From assembly GCA_021156365.1 (NCBI GenBank), contig JAJNDK010000003.1, forward strand, positions 310,001 through 374,000: 64,000 bases of DNA, in the 5' to 3' direction. This DNA comes from Bacteroidota bacterium. GTDB lineage: Bacteria > Bacteroidota > Bacteroidia > B-17B0 > Aurantibacillaceae. Below are positions 18,023 through 26,043 of this stretch, in pieces; position 1 is the stretch's first letter, and each line of letters opens with the position of its first letter. The translations under genes and the position numbers were made by a program. The notes under the pieces are model-generated. The model was not told the DNA's origin, did not search any database, and saw nothing but the letters and a program-made list of their open reading frames with translations.

Positions 18023-18373
18023 CTATTTATCCGGGTGGCAGTCAAAATAAATTTCTTTGATGTTCGGATCTTTCGCATAATAACGCAGGAGATACTTTTC
18101 TCAGGCGTATTTTAAAGGATAGGCAGGAAAGAATTCCTCCGCGCGATATAGTACTCCATTTACTTTGTATGTGTATCGCACATTGTAACCACCTTTGTTC
18201 CGTCCTGCCACAGTATCTATAACAGCGACTGTATATCTTCCATCCTGGTCTAACTGTTTGTTTTCTTTCTGCAATCGGTTTGCAACCATAAAGAATATAC
18301 TGACCGCAAATAAAAACACTACGGTTAAAACCAAAGGCATAATAGATTTAGTATTGTCCCCACTTGATGGCAT
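18023..18373 (-). pseudogene. Small membrane protein gene with in-frame TGA at 18101-18103
   Basis: A 90-codon frame starts at 18373 with one membrane helix (about 12-32) and a strand-rich domain (about 45-90, YTVAVIDTVAGRNKGGYNVR). It meets TGA at 18101-18103, but the same frame continues for 25 sense codons (EKYLLRYYAKDPNIKEIYFD then CHPDK) to TAG at 18023. That extension has the look of the family's normal end, in which a short '(K/R)YLV(R/K)Y...P..' strand closes the domain. The TGA therefore looks like a nonsense change in an otherwise continuous gene of about 115 residues, rather than its natural end. It follows the M1 peptidase by four bases. A sequencing error or a recent mutation would both explain it; readthrough is less likely. 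Confidence 0.7.
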
Positions 18374-18377
18374 ATGC

Positions 18378-21300
18378 TTAAAACGCCCTGTTCACCCCGA
18401 TCATCCAGCGGAACTGCAGGTAATCTTTTTCCGCGTACGGCAAACGATTGATGAACACCGGAAAATCCGCACGGATCGTGAGTGGTTTCACAGTTTGTAA
18501 TTTCCACCAGCGCTGGATCGTTACGGCTAAGCCTGCTCCTGCATCAGCCATTACATTCGATACCGCCACGTTCTCGTTCGTATAATTGGTATTGATCACA
18601 CCGGCATCGGCAAAAAGATAGGGTGTGATCTTAAAGGTATTTTTGATGATCGCTTTTCCAAGACCGATCGCACGGTCGAACTCGATCTCCATGCTTGCGG
18701 ATGCGCCGGATAGTCCTTTGTAATTGTAATGCGGCACACCGTTCACATCGCCGCTGTATAGCAGGTAACCCATATACCCACGCAGGTTGAGCCCACCGCC
18801 GGCTGCGAAATTAGTGGTCTTCTCACCGAAAGCGAAAGGAGGGAAGATGCCCATTGCACGCGTATATTTATTATCCATCAGCTCTTCCGGGTTGGCACCT
18901 GCTGCATACAATTGCGATTCGATCGGGATGTTGGTACCTGTTCCTAATTGTCCGAAGAGACGGGTGTTCAGGCCAATCGGGCCCAATTTTGTTTTCGTGA
19001 TCCAGGATCCGTTCAGTGCAGAGAAATCATAATCACTGAAGAGGAAAGGCGTGCGCAGTGTCAGGTTCCATTTCCCGCTGCCGCCGCGGTATGCGTAATC
19101 ATGATCGAAGTTCAGGTTCAGGCTGTTGTTCAGCTTACCCGGGATCCAGTGATTTTTGTAGATCAGGTAGCTAAGATCGTAGTCGATATCGCGCAACATG
19201 GTTTTCAGCTGAACGAAGAAGCGGTATTTTTCATTATTGCTTTTCTTTTCGAAGCCTACCCATCCCGAGCTCAGTCCGTCCAGTTCGCGCAGACTGGCAC
19301 TGAACCAGGTCTTCATGAACTTGTCGGTGGGTGTGCGGTAATTAACAAGGAAGGAAACAAAATCATGGTCGTTGATATGCTCGTTCTCTAAATAACTTTG
19401 CCCGTATCCTAAGCTGAGCCATACGGTGGCATCAAAGGTGTTTTTATAGCCGAGGTAACTTCCGTTGGCATGCGCTCCTAATTTGATCCCGTCCAGTCCA
19501 TTGTACCACAGGGCAGGGCGGACGAACATTTCATAGTTATTGCGGTCCGGCAGGTTATAGATCTTCGAATCGAAATTGAAGGTCACTTTTTTGTTGCTCG
19601 AATTGTTCACCATATTTATATCGGCCATGCGATGCGATGTATCGATCTCCACCCGTTCGATACCGCCCGGAATTGTAACGGTGGCGGTGTAGCTGGTTTT
19701 CACTTTGTCCCAGCCGATCCAACGTGGAAGCACCGTTGATTTTGTGCTTTTCTCGAACCAGGTATTCGGAATGTAAAAGCTTTTGTTACTGGAGTCTTTG
19801 GAGAACACAGTGAAATCGATTGGCATTTGCATACGCCCTTTACGTTTGAAAGTGATCTCGTAATCATTTGTCTTACGTACATGTTTGATCTTCGTTACGG
19901 CGTAGTCGATGGTCTTGGTGGTTTCCATCCATTGGTCGAAGAACCAGTTCAGGTCTGCTTTAGAAGTGGCTGTAACCGAATTGCGAAAATCTTCCGGGTA
20001 GGGATGACAGAATTTCCACTGGTTGAAATAATTTTTCATAGCTACTACAAACAAACTGTCGCCCAATACATATTTCAGGTTGTAGAGCATCGTAGCTGTT
20101 TTGGTATACACCTGGCTGTAGCCGCCACCATGACGGATCCCTCCGTTAAAGCCATCGCTGTGTGTGTTCAATGTTACTTCTTCACCATTGATCACCGAGC
20201 GGTAATAACCCCAGAAAGCATCTGTTTCGCGGACGATGCTGGGCTTCGTATAATTGTTCACATATTTCGATTTGCTCGGATACGTAATATCGTACTTCCC
20301 TTCGATGTTCTCCCAGGTGTCGGCCGTATAGAACTGTGTGAAACCTTCATCCATACAGGCGCGGTAGGTTTCGTTGCTGCCCACCATACCGAAGAACCAG
20401 TTGTGCGAAAGCTCGTGAATGAACAGTCCGCGGAAGTCAGGATCGTAGCCACCGTTCAGCGCGATCATCGGGTACTCCATGCCGTCCTGTGCATCGGCCG
20501 AGATCATTTTCGGGTAACCGTACATTCCGATGTTCTTCGAATTGGTCTCTATGATCTTTGCCACATACTTCGCTGCATTCTGCCACCCCGCTGCATGTGA
20601 TTCCTGCACCAAAGCAATACAACGTATATTCCCGTAATGCGCTTCACCGATCCGGTATGTTGGATCGAAGGTATAAGCCACATCGTGTACATTGAGCGCA
20701 GAGAATTTCCAGGTCTTGGTGGTGCCGTCAGGCTTTACCATTTCATCTGCAGGCGTGTTCCAGCCTTTCTTTTTGTAATTGGAAATATCCAGCTTCTCTC
20801 TTAACTCTATCGGCAATACTTCCGGCTCGTTCGTCATCACACCGGTCCCGTCGAGTATGTAATTGTTCGGTGTGGTAATCTCCACATGAAAAGCTCCGAA
20901 ATCGCCATAGAACTCATGATCCATGTGCTGTTCGGTATCCCAGCCGAATTTTTTATCGTAGACCGAAATGCGTGGGTACCAGTGTACCATATCGTAATGT
21001 TTGTAAGTACCGGAATTAAAGATCTTCATCCGGTTACGGATCGCTTCCTTGTCGAAATAAGTTTTGAAATCCATGCTGAGGCTGATGGAGTCGCCTGGTT
21101 TCAGTGGTGTTTCAAGGTATACTTTCAGGATGGTATTGTCCTGTTCCGTTTTTAATGCAGTACCCTTGCTTTGCACATTGCTCACTTCGATGCCTTTGTT
21201 CTCTTCGCGGTATTTGCTGAATTTCAGATGGTAATTGTTGTTCTTATACAGGTCGGCGAGGTATGAATCTTTGTTGTTCGCATTCGTATACAAATGAAAG

Positions 21301-21548
21301 AACACAAAGCTCAGTTCGTCGGGAGAGTTGTTCCAATAGGTAAGCTCTTCCGTACCGCTCACGATGTCGGTCTTGTCGTCCACATTCGCTTTCAGGTTGT
21401 AGAACACATCCTGCTGCCAGTAGGCCTCATGCGGTTTGCGGTTCTTCCAGTAATACTGATTTTTTGCCGAGCGGTATTGTGCAAATTCGTTCTGCGCAGT
21501 GGCAAAAAAAGAAAAGGCGATGAAGGAGAGGAAGAGTAATTTATTCAT
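18378..21548 (-). CDS. M1-family metallopeptidase with C-terminal barrel-like region
   Basis: 1056 residues. Signal peptide ends FFATAQ. Residues about 30-580 form an aminopeptidase N-like unit: substrate motif DGMEYPM (the GAMEN/GGMEYP equivalent) near 355, zinc motif HELSH near 379, and the third ligand Glu in CMDEGFTQF 18 residues after the second His. From about 640 to the end the sequence becomes a long run of amphipathic strands with frequent Tyr/Trp/Asn, typical of an outer-membrane beta barrel. The product may be an envelope-anchored peptidase. M1 enzymes with such extensions occur in Bacteroidota. The small interrupted gene lies 4 bases downstream. Catalytic residues are all present. 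Confidence 0.88.
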   Translation of the reverse strand: MNKLLFLSFIAFSFFATAQNEFAQYRSAKNQYYWKNRKPHEAYWQQDVFYNLKANVDDKTDIVSGTEELTYWNNSPDELSFVFFHLYTNANNKDSYLADLYKNNNYHLKFSKYREENKGIEVSNVQSKGTALKTEQDNTILKVYLETPLKPGDSISLSMDFKTYFDKEAIRNRMKIFNSGTYKHYDMVHWYPRISVYDKKFGWDTEQHMDHEFYGDFGAFHVEITTPNNYILDGTGVMTNEPEVLPIELREKLDISNYKKKGWNTPADEMVKPDGTTKTWKFSALNVHDVAYTFDPTYRIGEAHYGNIRCIALVQESHAAGWQNAAKYVAKIIETNSKNIGMYGYPKMISADAQDGMEYPMIALNGGYDPDFRGLFIHELSHNWFFGMVGSNETYRACMDEGFTQFYTADTWENIEGKYDITYPSKSKYVNNYTKPSIVRETDAFWGYYRSVINGEEVTLNTHSDGFNGGIRHGGGYSQVYTKTATMLYNLKYVLGDSLFVVAMKNYFNQWKFCHPYPEDFRNSVTATSKADLNWFFDQWMETTKTIDYAVTKIKHVRKTNDYEITFKRKGRMQMPIDFTVFSKDSSNKSFYIPNTWFEKSTKSTVLPRWIGWDKVKTSYTATVTIPGGIERVEIDTSHRMADINMVNNSSNKKVTFNFDSKIYNLPDRNNYEMFVRPALWYNGLDGIKLGAHANGSYLGYKNTFDATVWLSLGYGQSYLENEHINDHDFVSFLVNYRTPTDKFMKTWFSASLRELDGLSSGWVGFEKKSNNEKYRFFVQLKTMLRDIDYDLSYLIYKNHWIPGKLNNSLNLNFDHDYAYRGGSGKWNLTLRTPFLFSDYDFSALNGSWITKTKLGPIGLNTRLFGQLGTGTNIPIESQLYAAGANPEELMDNKYTRAMGIFPPFAFGEKTTNFAAGGGLNLRGYMGYLLYSGDVNGVPHYNYKGLSGASASMEIEFDRAIGLGKAIIKNTFKITPYLFADAGVINTNYTNENVAVSNVMADAGAGLAVTIQRWWKLQTVKPLTIRADFPVFINRLPYAEKDYLQFRWMIGVNRAF

Positions 21549-21585
21549 GTTCCTGTTTTTGTTGTAAATATATTATTTTGTACAC

Positions 21586-21704
21586 TGTCAGTTCGAGTGG
21601 TTTTTGTGTGCATTCAACACAAAAAATGTATCGAGAACGTTTCGGGATAAGCCCTCCGTAATCGTCTCGATACATTCCTGGGTACCGGAACACTCGACGT
21701 GACA
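21586..21704. repeat. Nested dispersed inverted repeat, 'TTCGAGTG/TCTCGATAC' family
   Basis: The outer arms TGTCAGTTCGAGTG (21586-21599) and CACTCGACGTGACA (21691-21704) enclose inner arms AATGTATCGAGAAC (21625-21638) and GTCTCGATACATT (21664-21676), giving two stacked stems. It fills the gap between the M1 peptidase start and the end of the 21731 gene. Similar elements are common between genes in Bacteroidota. It could act as a bidirectional terminator. Confidence 0.85.
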
Positions 21705-21730
21705 TTTCGGAGGGAGACTAAAAGTATACA

Positions 21731-22369
21731 TCAATGTTTTTTTAATTCGTATTTAAGCTCTTTGAAGACCCGGTTGGCTTCGGTATCCGACAGCTGTATC
21801 CCGAACTTCACCAGTTTGGCTGCATAGCTGAAGCTCAGCCGCTCGCCGCCCATCACCCAGAAAGACTCCTGCATCTGCACAAAAAAATCGCCGCGGTTGG
21901 GATTCACTACTTCAAGGTCATTCACCAGGGAGGGAACAAACTCACGGATCTTTCCGCGTTTGTTGATCTCGCGTTGATAGAACATTTTTCCGTTTTTGAT
22001 CCACAGTTTTTCCCGGCCGTATTTCCGGAAGAAAAAGGTCTTTGCCACCTTGTATTCGAAATAAGCCCAGAAACCCAGCAATGCGATCATCCAGAGGCGC
22101 GCATTCTGTGTTTTTTTAATGTCTTTTTCGATTTTCGGGAGCAGCTCTGTTTTCTTCTTGTAAAAGGCTTCGTTGTACTGCATGTGATAAAAATCCCCCT
22201 CTCTCGAAAAATTGATATACATGGAAATGTAAAACACACCGCTCACAGTCCAGAGCATAAGCCAGATGAACATCAGGTTCAGTTTCCACTTTTTGTCCGT
22301 CGGGAGGATCACAAGGCTGAATACATTGTCTTTGTTCAGAATACTTACACGGTCACTAATAACTTGCAT
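21731..22369 (-). CDS. Membrane protein of unknown function, PH-like layout
   Basis: 212 residues. Two membrane helices (about 30-52 and 90-110) are separated by a charged helical loop. The C-terminal half (about 112-212) alternates strands and ends in a helix (DTEANRVFKELKYEL), a pattern seen in bacterial PH-like domains. No signal peptide, no catalytic motif. It stands alone between two repeat-filled gaps. Same broad architecture as the small protein at 8452-8943, with no obvious sequence identity. Function not recognised. Confidence 0.7.
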   Translation of the reverse strand: MQVISDRVSILNKDNVFSLVILPTDKKWKLNLMFIWLMLWTVSGVFYISMYINFSREGDFYHMQYNEAFYKKKTELLPKIEKDIKKTQNARLWMIALLGFWAYFEYKVAKTFFFRKYGREKLWIKNGKMFYQREINKRGKIREFVPSLVNDLEVVNPNRGDFFVQMQESFWVMGGERLSFSYAAKLVKFGIQLSDTEANRVFKELKYELKKH

Positions 22370-22479
22370 ACGAAGGAAAATGGTATAAAAGTGCTAAAAT
22401 ACTGAATTTTGCTGTCATTTTATAACCGCAAAAACGGAAGGAATGTATTCGTTTGAATATAACTGTTCTTAAAATACCA

Positions 22480-22634
22480 GACACAGATTCCGCGGATTCC
22501 ACCGATTTTCTGTTTTGCTATGCAGAAAACTATTATTTGCGGCAAATTGACGCAGATTTGCAGCTTTGATGGATAAAAAATCCTTCGGAATTTATCGTCA
22601 AATCTTTATCTGTGTAATCCGTGGAATCTGTGTC
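22480..22634. repeat. Dispersed inverted repeat, 'GCAGAT' family, copy 2 (CACAGATT variant)
   Basis: Left arm 22480-22503 (GACACAGATTCCGCGGATT...) and right arm 22612-22634 (GTGTAATCCGTGGAATCTGT...) are reverse complements over about 23 bases. Internal smaller arms AAATTGACGCAGATTTG and CGTCAAATCTTTATCTG lie at 22544-22615. The element fills most of 22370-22685; a solo end of the 'GCGCAAAG' family follows at 22675-22695. Confidence 0.85.
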
Positions 22635-22685
22635 CGTTTTTATGGTTGACTTTAGTTTAGGACAGGTTTTTTCTTTGCGGACTTT

Positions 22686-23312
22686 GTGGTTAAATTTCCC
22701 GATATTCCTTTTAAAACTACAATTTTGAATGTACATTTGTTTTTGTTGGAAAAGAGGACAAAATACACAATTCAGTTGAGTGGAAAGGCTGATCCGGCTC
22801 TCTTGGGCAAAGGCTGCTGGATAGCGGTTTTGCATGCAGAACGGATACCGCCGCACATTGGCCTCGTGTTCAATGGACTGTATTGTTCGCTGAATATAAA
22901 GGGCAAAGAAAAGGATGTGGAAATACCAGTGCTGCTGCGCAAGATCGGCAGCCAGCAGATCAGCACCCTCTTTGTGAAGCTGGTACCGCACCCGGTGTTC
23001 AGCGTGGATTTCCTGCACGAGCATTTTAAGCTGGAACTGGAGAAGTATGAGAGAGTTTCGGTCGACACAACATGTTTTGCTCCCGTACGTTCTTTCATGC
23101 AGGAAAATTATCTGCTCCGGTCCGATGCGCTAAACTACCTGTACGAGTTGTTCCCGGCATTGTACAGGGAAAAGATGATCAGTGATGCCTTCGGGCTGCA
23201 CCTCGGGGAAGAGAAGGAGTTTCACCTGGAACCATACACCGCGCAGGAGATCGAAGATAAGCTGAACGGGATAGAGCAGGTATCCAAACAAACGGAAAAA
23301 TCGATGCAATGA
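22686..23312 (+). CDS. Protein of unknown function, coupled to GNAT gene
   Basis: 208 residues from the GTG at 22686, but this codon sits inside a repeat end (TTTGTGGTTAAAT), so a TTG start at about 22725-22773 is as likely; there is no ATG near the beginning. The N-terminal half is strand-rich (IQLSGKADPALLGKG, LHAERIPPHIGLVFNGLYC). The C-terminal half is helical, acidic and Lys-rich. Not recognised and no signal peptide. The last codon overlaps the acetyltransferase start (ATGA), so the two are translated together. A TACATTTG motif at 22732-22739 fits a -7 element and, if used, would require the later start. Confidence 0.65.
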   Translation: MVKFPDIPFKTTILNVHLFLLEKRTKYTIQLSGKADPALLGKGCWIAVLHAERIPPHIGLVFNGLYCSLNIKGKEKDVEIPVLLRKIGSQQISTLFVKLVPHPVFSVDFLHEHFKLELEKYERVSVDTTCFAPVRSFMQENYLLRSDALNYLYELFPALYREKMISDAFGLHLGEEKEFHLEPYTAQEIEDKLNGIEQVSKQTEKSMQ

Positions 23313-23851
23313 TCAATATACGCGGCACATACACCACCCTGCGGGCGCCTGAGCAGAGCGACCTGGAGACATTGTATAAATGGGAGAACGACACCGGCGT
23401 GTGGCAGGTGAGCAATACCCTTGCACCTTTTTCCCGTTTCGTACTGGAGCAATACCTCGTAAGCGCACACCTCGATATTTATACCAACAAACAGGTCCGC
23501 CTGATGATCTGTGCAGAGCAGGAAGAAACCGTGGGTTGTATCGACCTCTATGATTTTGATCCGCACCATGGCAGGGCAGGTATCGGCATTGTGATCGCGA
23601 ACGAATACCGCACCAAGGGCTATGCCGATGATTCACTGAAAACCCTGATCGCTTATGCATTCAATACACTCTGCCTGAACCAGCTGTTCTGCTCGATCGG
23701 CGCTACCAATGAAACCAGCCTGAAACTGTTCGAAAAGAATGGCTTCAAAAAAATAGGACTAAAAAAAGAATGGCTGAGGACCGCTCCCAATTCATTCGAG
23801 GATGAGTGGAGCCTGCAGCTCCTGAACCCTGACAGAAAGGGCAAAGCGTGA
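23309..23851 (+). CDS. GNAT acetyltransferase (RimJ/RimL/SpeG-like)
   Basis: 180 residues spanning a full GNAT fold. Strands and helices open with MINIRGTYTTLRAPEQSDLE; the central beta strand GRAGIGIVI is followed by the acetyl-CoA pyrophosphate loop R-T-K-G-Y-A, then NETSLKLFEKNGFKKIG, the usual end of the fold. Such enzymes move an acetyl group from acetyl-CoA to a protein N-terminus, polyamine or small amine. The closest look is to RimJ/RimL and spermidine acetyltransferases. It overlaps the gene before (ATGA) and the cytochrome after (TGATG), an odd partner that offers no obvious substrate. Confidence 0.85.
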   Translation: MINIRGTYTTLRAPEQSDLETLYKWENDTGVWQVSNTLAPFSRFVLEQYLVSAHLDIYTNKQVRLMICAEQEETVGCIDLYDFDPHHGRAGIGIVIANEYRTKGYADDSLKTLIAYAFNTLCLNQLFCSIGATNETSLKLFEKNGFKKIGLKKEWLRTAPNSFEDEWSLQLLNPDRKGKA

Positions 23852-25950
23852 TGCGAAAAAAATATATAGTAGCCTGTTTGCTGGCGCTGTTGGCCGTGTT
23901 ATATAATTGCGGAGACACCAAAGCCCCTGAAAATACCATACCGGCTGATCCCGATAGCTATCGGGAAGACACGCTTGTTTACCTGAACCATTCCGACACG
24001 GCAAAATATGTGGGCATGAAAACCTGTATGCTCTGCCACCAGGGAATTCACAGTACCTTCGAAAATACAGGAATGGGCAAGTCCTTCGAGCATGCCAACA
24101 AAGACAAGTCAGCCGGGGATTATAAGCATTCGCTTATCTATGATAAAGCTTCTGATTTTTATTACAAAGCCTATTGGGAGGGTGACTCGATGAAGATCCT
24201 CGAGTTCAGGCTCGATAAAAAAGATACGGTTTATAAACGCCTCGAGACGGTTAACTTCATTATCGGTTCGGGGCAGCATACCAATTCACACATGCAGAGT
24301 GTGAACGGATATTTCAACCAGATGCCGATGACTTTTTACACCCAGCAGGGAAAATGGGATCTGCCGCCGGGCTTTGAGAATGGGCACAACACGCGATTCA
24401 GCCGGAAGATCGGACTGGAATGTATGAGCTGCCATAATTCCTATCCCGAATTTGTGGAAGGCTCCGAGAATAAATACAAATCCGTTCCCGAAGGCATCAC
24501 CTGCGAACGCTGTCACGGGCCGGGAAGTATCCATGTGGAAGAAAGGCAAACCGGATCGAAAGTGGATACTTCGAAGTACATTGATTACACGATCGTAAAT
24601 CCTGCCAAGCTAAGCATCGATGCGCAGTTCGATATCTGCCAGCGCTGTCACCTGCAGGGGAACGCCATTGTAAAAGAAGGAAGATCCTTTTATGATTTTA
24701 AGCCCGGCATGAAGCTCAGTGATCATATTTCCGTGTTCCTGCCGAAGTATAAAAATGCAGATGATGAATTTATCATGGCCTCACATGCCGATCGCCTCAA
24801 ACAAAGCGCCTGTTTTATTAAGTCCTATGAAAAGGCGTTGAGCTCTCCTGCGGCCAATAAGCTAAAACCTTACAAAGATGCGATGACCTGCATTACCTGT
24901 CACAACCCGCATCTGAGCGTACGTGAAACCAACCCGAATGTGTTCAACGATGCCTGCATGTCCTGTCATCACAAAGGAGGTAAATCGGAACTAAGCTGTA
25001 CGGATAAGAATGTAATGGCAGCAGCCAATGCGGCTCCGGGCCATGCACCTGCCAGTCTCAGCAATTGCACTTCCTGCCATATGCCACGCTCGGGCTCTAT
25101 CGATATTCCGCATGTGACGGTGCATGATCATTATATCCGGAAACCGGTGAAAAAGACTGCATCGAAAAAAGACAAGCAGGCGCTGAAAGAATTTATCGGG
25201 CTCTATGCCATCAATGAAAAAAATCCGGATGCACTTACAAAAGCACGTGCATATCTAAACCAGTACGAGAAATTCGAAATGAAAGCGTATTATCTTGATT
25301 CGGCAAGAGCCTTGCTGAAGGACAAAAGCACGGACGACATCCTGAAAAACATAGAAGCCCTGGTACAATTGTATTTCCTCCAGGGCAATTATGCAAAGAT
25401 TGGCAGCTATGTGAATGCGATAGGAGCAGAGACCTTATTGAAACAACGGCTGACTAAAAAATCATGGAGCAATGAAAATGGCTGGACTTGCTATCGTATC
25501 GGGGAAGCTTATATGGAGCTCAACCAGCAGAAGCAGGCACTGGCGTTTTATTTGAAAGCAAATGAGCTGGCTCCTTACAACCCGGATTTCAAAGACAAGC
25601 TTGCAGGATGTTGTGCACAGTCGGGAGATATTGTTTCGGCAGAAAAATATTACAAGGAAGCCCTGGCAGAGAACCCGAAGTTCACCAACGCCCTGGCGAA
25701 TTACGGATTCCTCTGCATTTCCACCGGCAGACCGTTGGATGCGGAAAAGCTGTATGCCAAAGGATTGGTACTGGATCCGGACCATGAAACACTGCTGATG
25801 AACCAGGCCGCTTTGTATGCTTACAAAGGTGATTATAAAAATGCGATCGCGTATGTGAACAAGGTGATCAAAAAATACCCGAAGAATCCGCAGGCACCAA
25901 TGATCCTGAAACAATTGCAGGACATGGCGAAGAAGCAGGGTGTGCTCTGA
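23851..25950 (+). CDS. Seven-haem cytochrome c lipoprotein with TPR tail
   Basis: 699 residues from the ATG at 23851 (a GTG one codon earlier is possible). A signal peptide ends near LYNC, a loose lipobox. Seven CxxCH haem sites lie near residues 58 (CMLCH), 191 (CMSCH), 217 (CERCH), 262 (CQRCH), 346 (CITCH), 369 (CMSCH) and 405 (CTSCH), in a layout like the cytochrome c554/NrfA-related multihaem proteins. Residues about 450-690 are TPR repeats. The product should be a periplasm- or surface-facing electron carrier with a protein-binding tail. An 18-base dispersed palindrome lies within its linker (23949-23966). Overlap with the GNAT gene implies cotranscription. Natural electron partners are unknown. 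Confidence 0.87.
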   Translation: MRKKYIVACLLALLAVLYNCGDTKAPENTIPADPDSYREDTLVYLNHSDTAKYVGMKTCMLCHQGIHSTFENTGMGKSFEHANKDKSAGDYKHSLIYDKASDFYYKAYWEGDSMKILEFRLDKKDTVYKRLETVNFIIGSGQHTNSHMQSVNGYFNQMPMTFYTQQGKWDLPPGFENGHNTRFSRKIGLECMSCHNSYPEFVEGSENKYKSVPEGITCERCHGPGSIHVEERQTGSKVDTSKYIDYTIVNPAKLSIDAQFDICQRCHLQGNAIVKEGRSFYDFKPGMKLSDHISVFLPKYKNADDEFIMASHADRLKQSACFIKSYEKALSSPAANKLKPYKDAMTCITCHNPHLSVRETNPNVFNDACMSCHHKGGKSELSCTDKNVMAAANAAPGHAPASLSNCTSCHMPRSGSIDIPHVTVHDHYIRKPVKKTASKKDKQALKEFIGLYAINEKNPDALTKARAYLNQYEKFEMKAYYLDSARALLKDKSTDDILKNIEALVQLYFLQGNYAKIGSYVNAIGAETLLKQRLTKKSWSNENGWTCYRIGEAYMELNQQKQALAFYLKANELAPYNPDFKDKLAGCCAQSGDIVSAEKYYKEALAENPKFTNALANYGFLCISTGRPLDAEKLYAKGLVLDPDHETLLMNQAALYAYKGDYKNAIAYVNKVIKKYPKNPQAPMILKQLQDMAKKQGVL
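23949..23966. repeat. Dispersed palindrome TCCCGATAGCTATCGGGA, copy inside coding sequence
   Basis: Perfect 18-base palindrome encoding part of the linker (PDSYRE) just after the lipid-attachment region of the multihaem cytochrome. A second intact copy is at 36728-36745 and a shortened one at 13121-13146, both between genes. Confidence 0.9.
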
Positions 25951-26043
25951 TCGGTCAAAAAATCATTTCTATTTCACTAAGCCATTGTGCATTTTCACTA
26001 AGTACAGCTGTTTTTTGTTTTAAACTTTGCTGAATTTAGGAAC

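Noticed and set aside
18101-18103. Selenocysteine at the in-frame TGA
   Set aside because: No cysteine-type active site, no selenoprotein context and no obvious SECIS hairpin; nonsense change is simpler.
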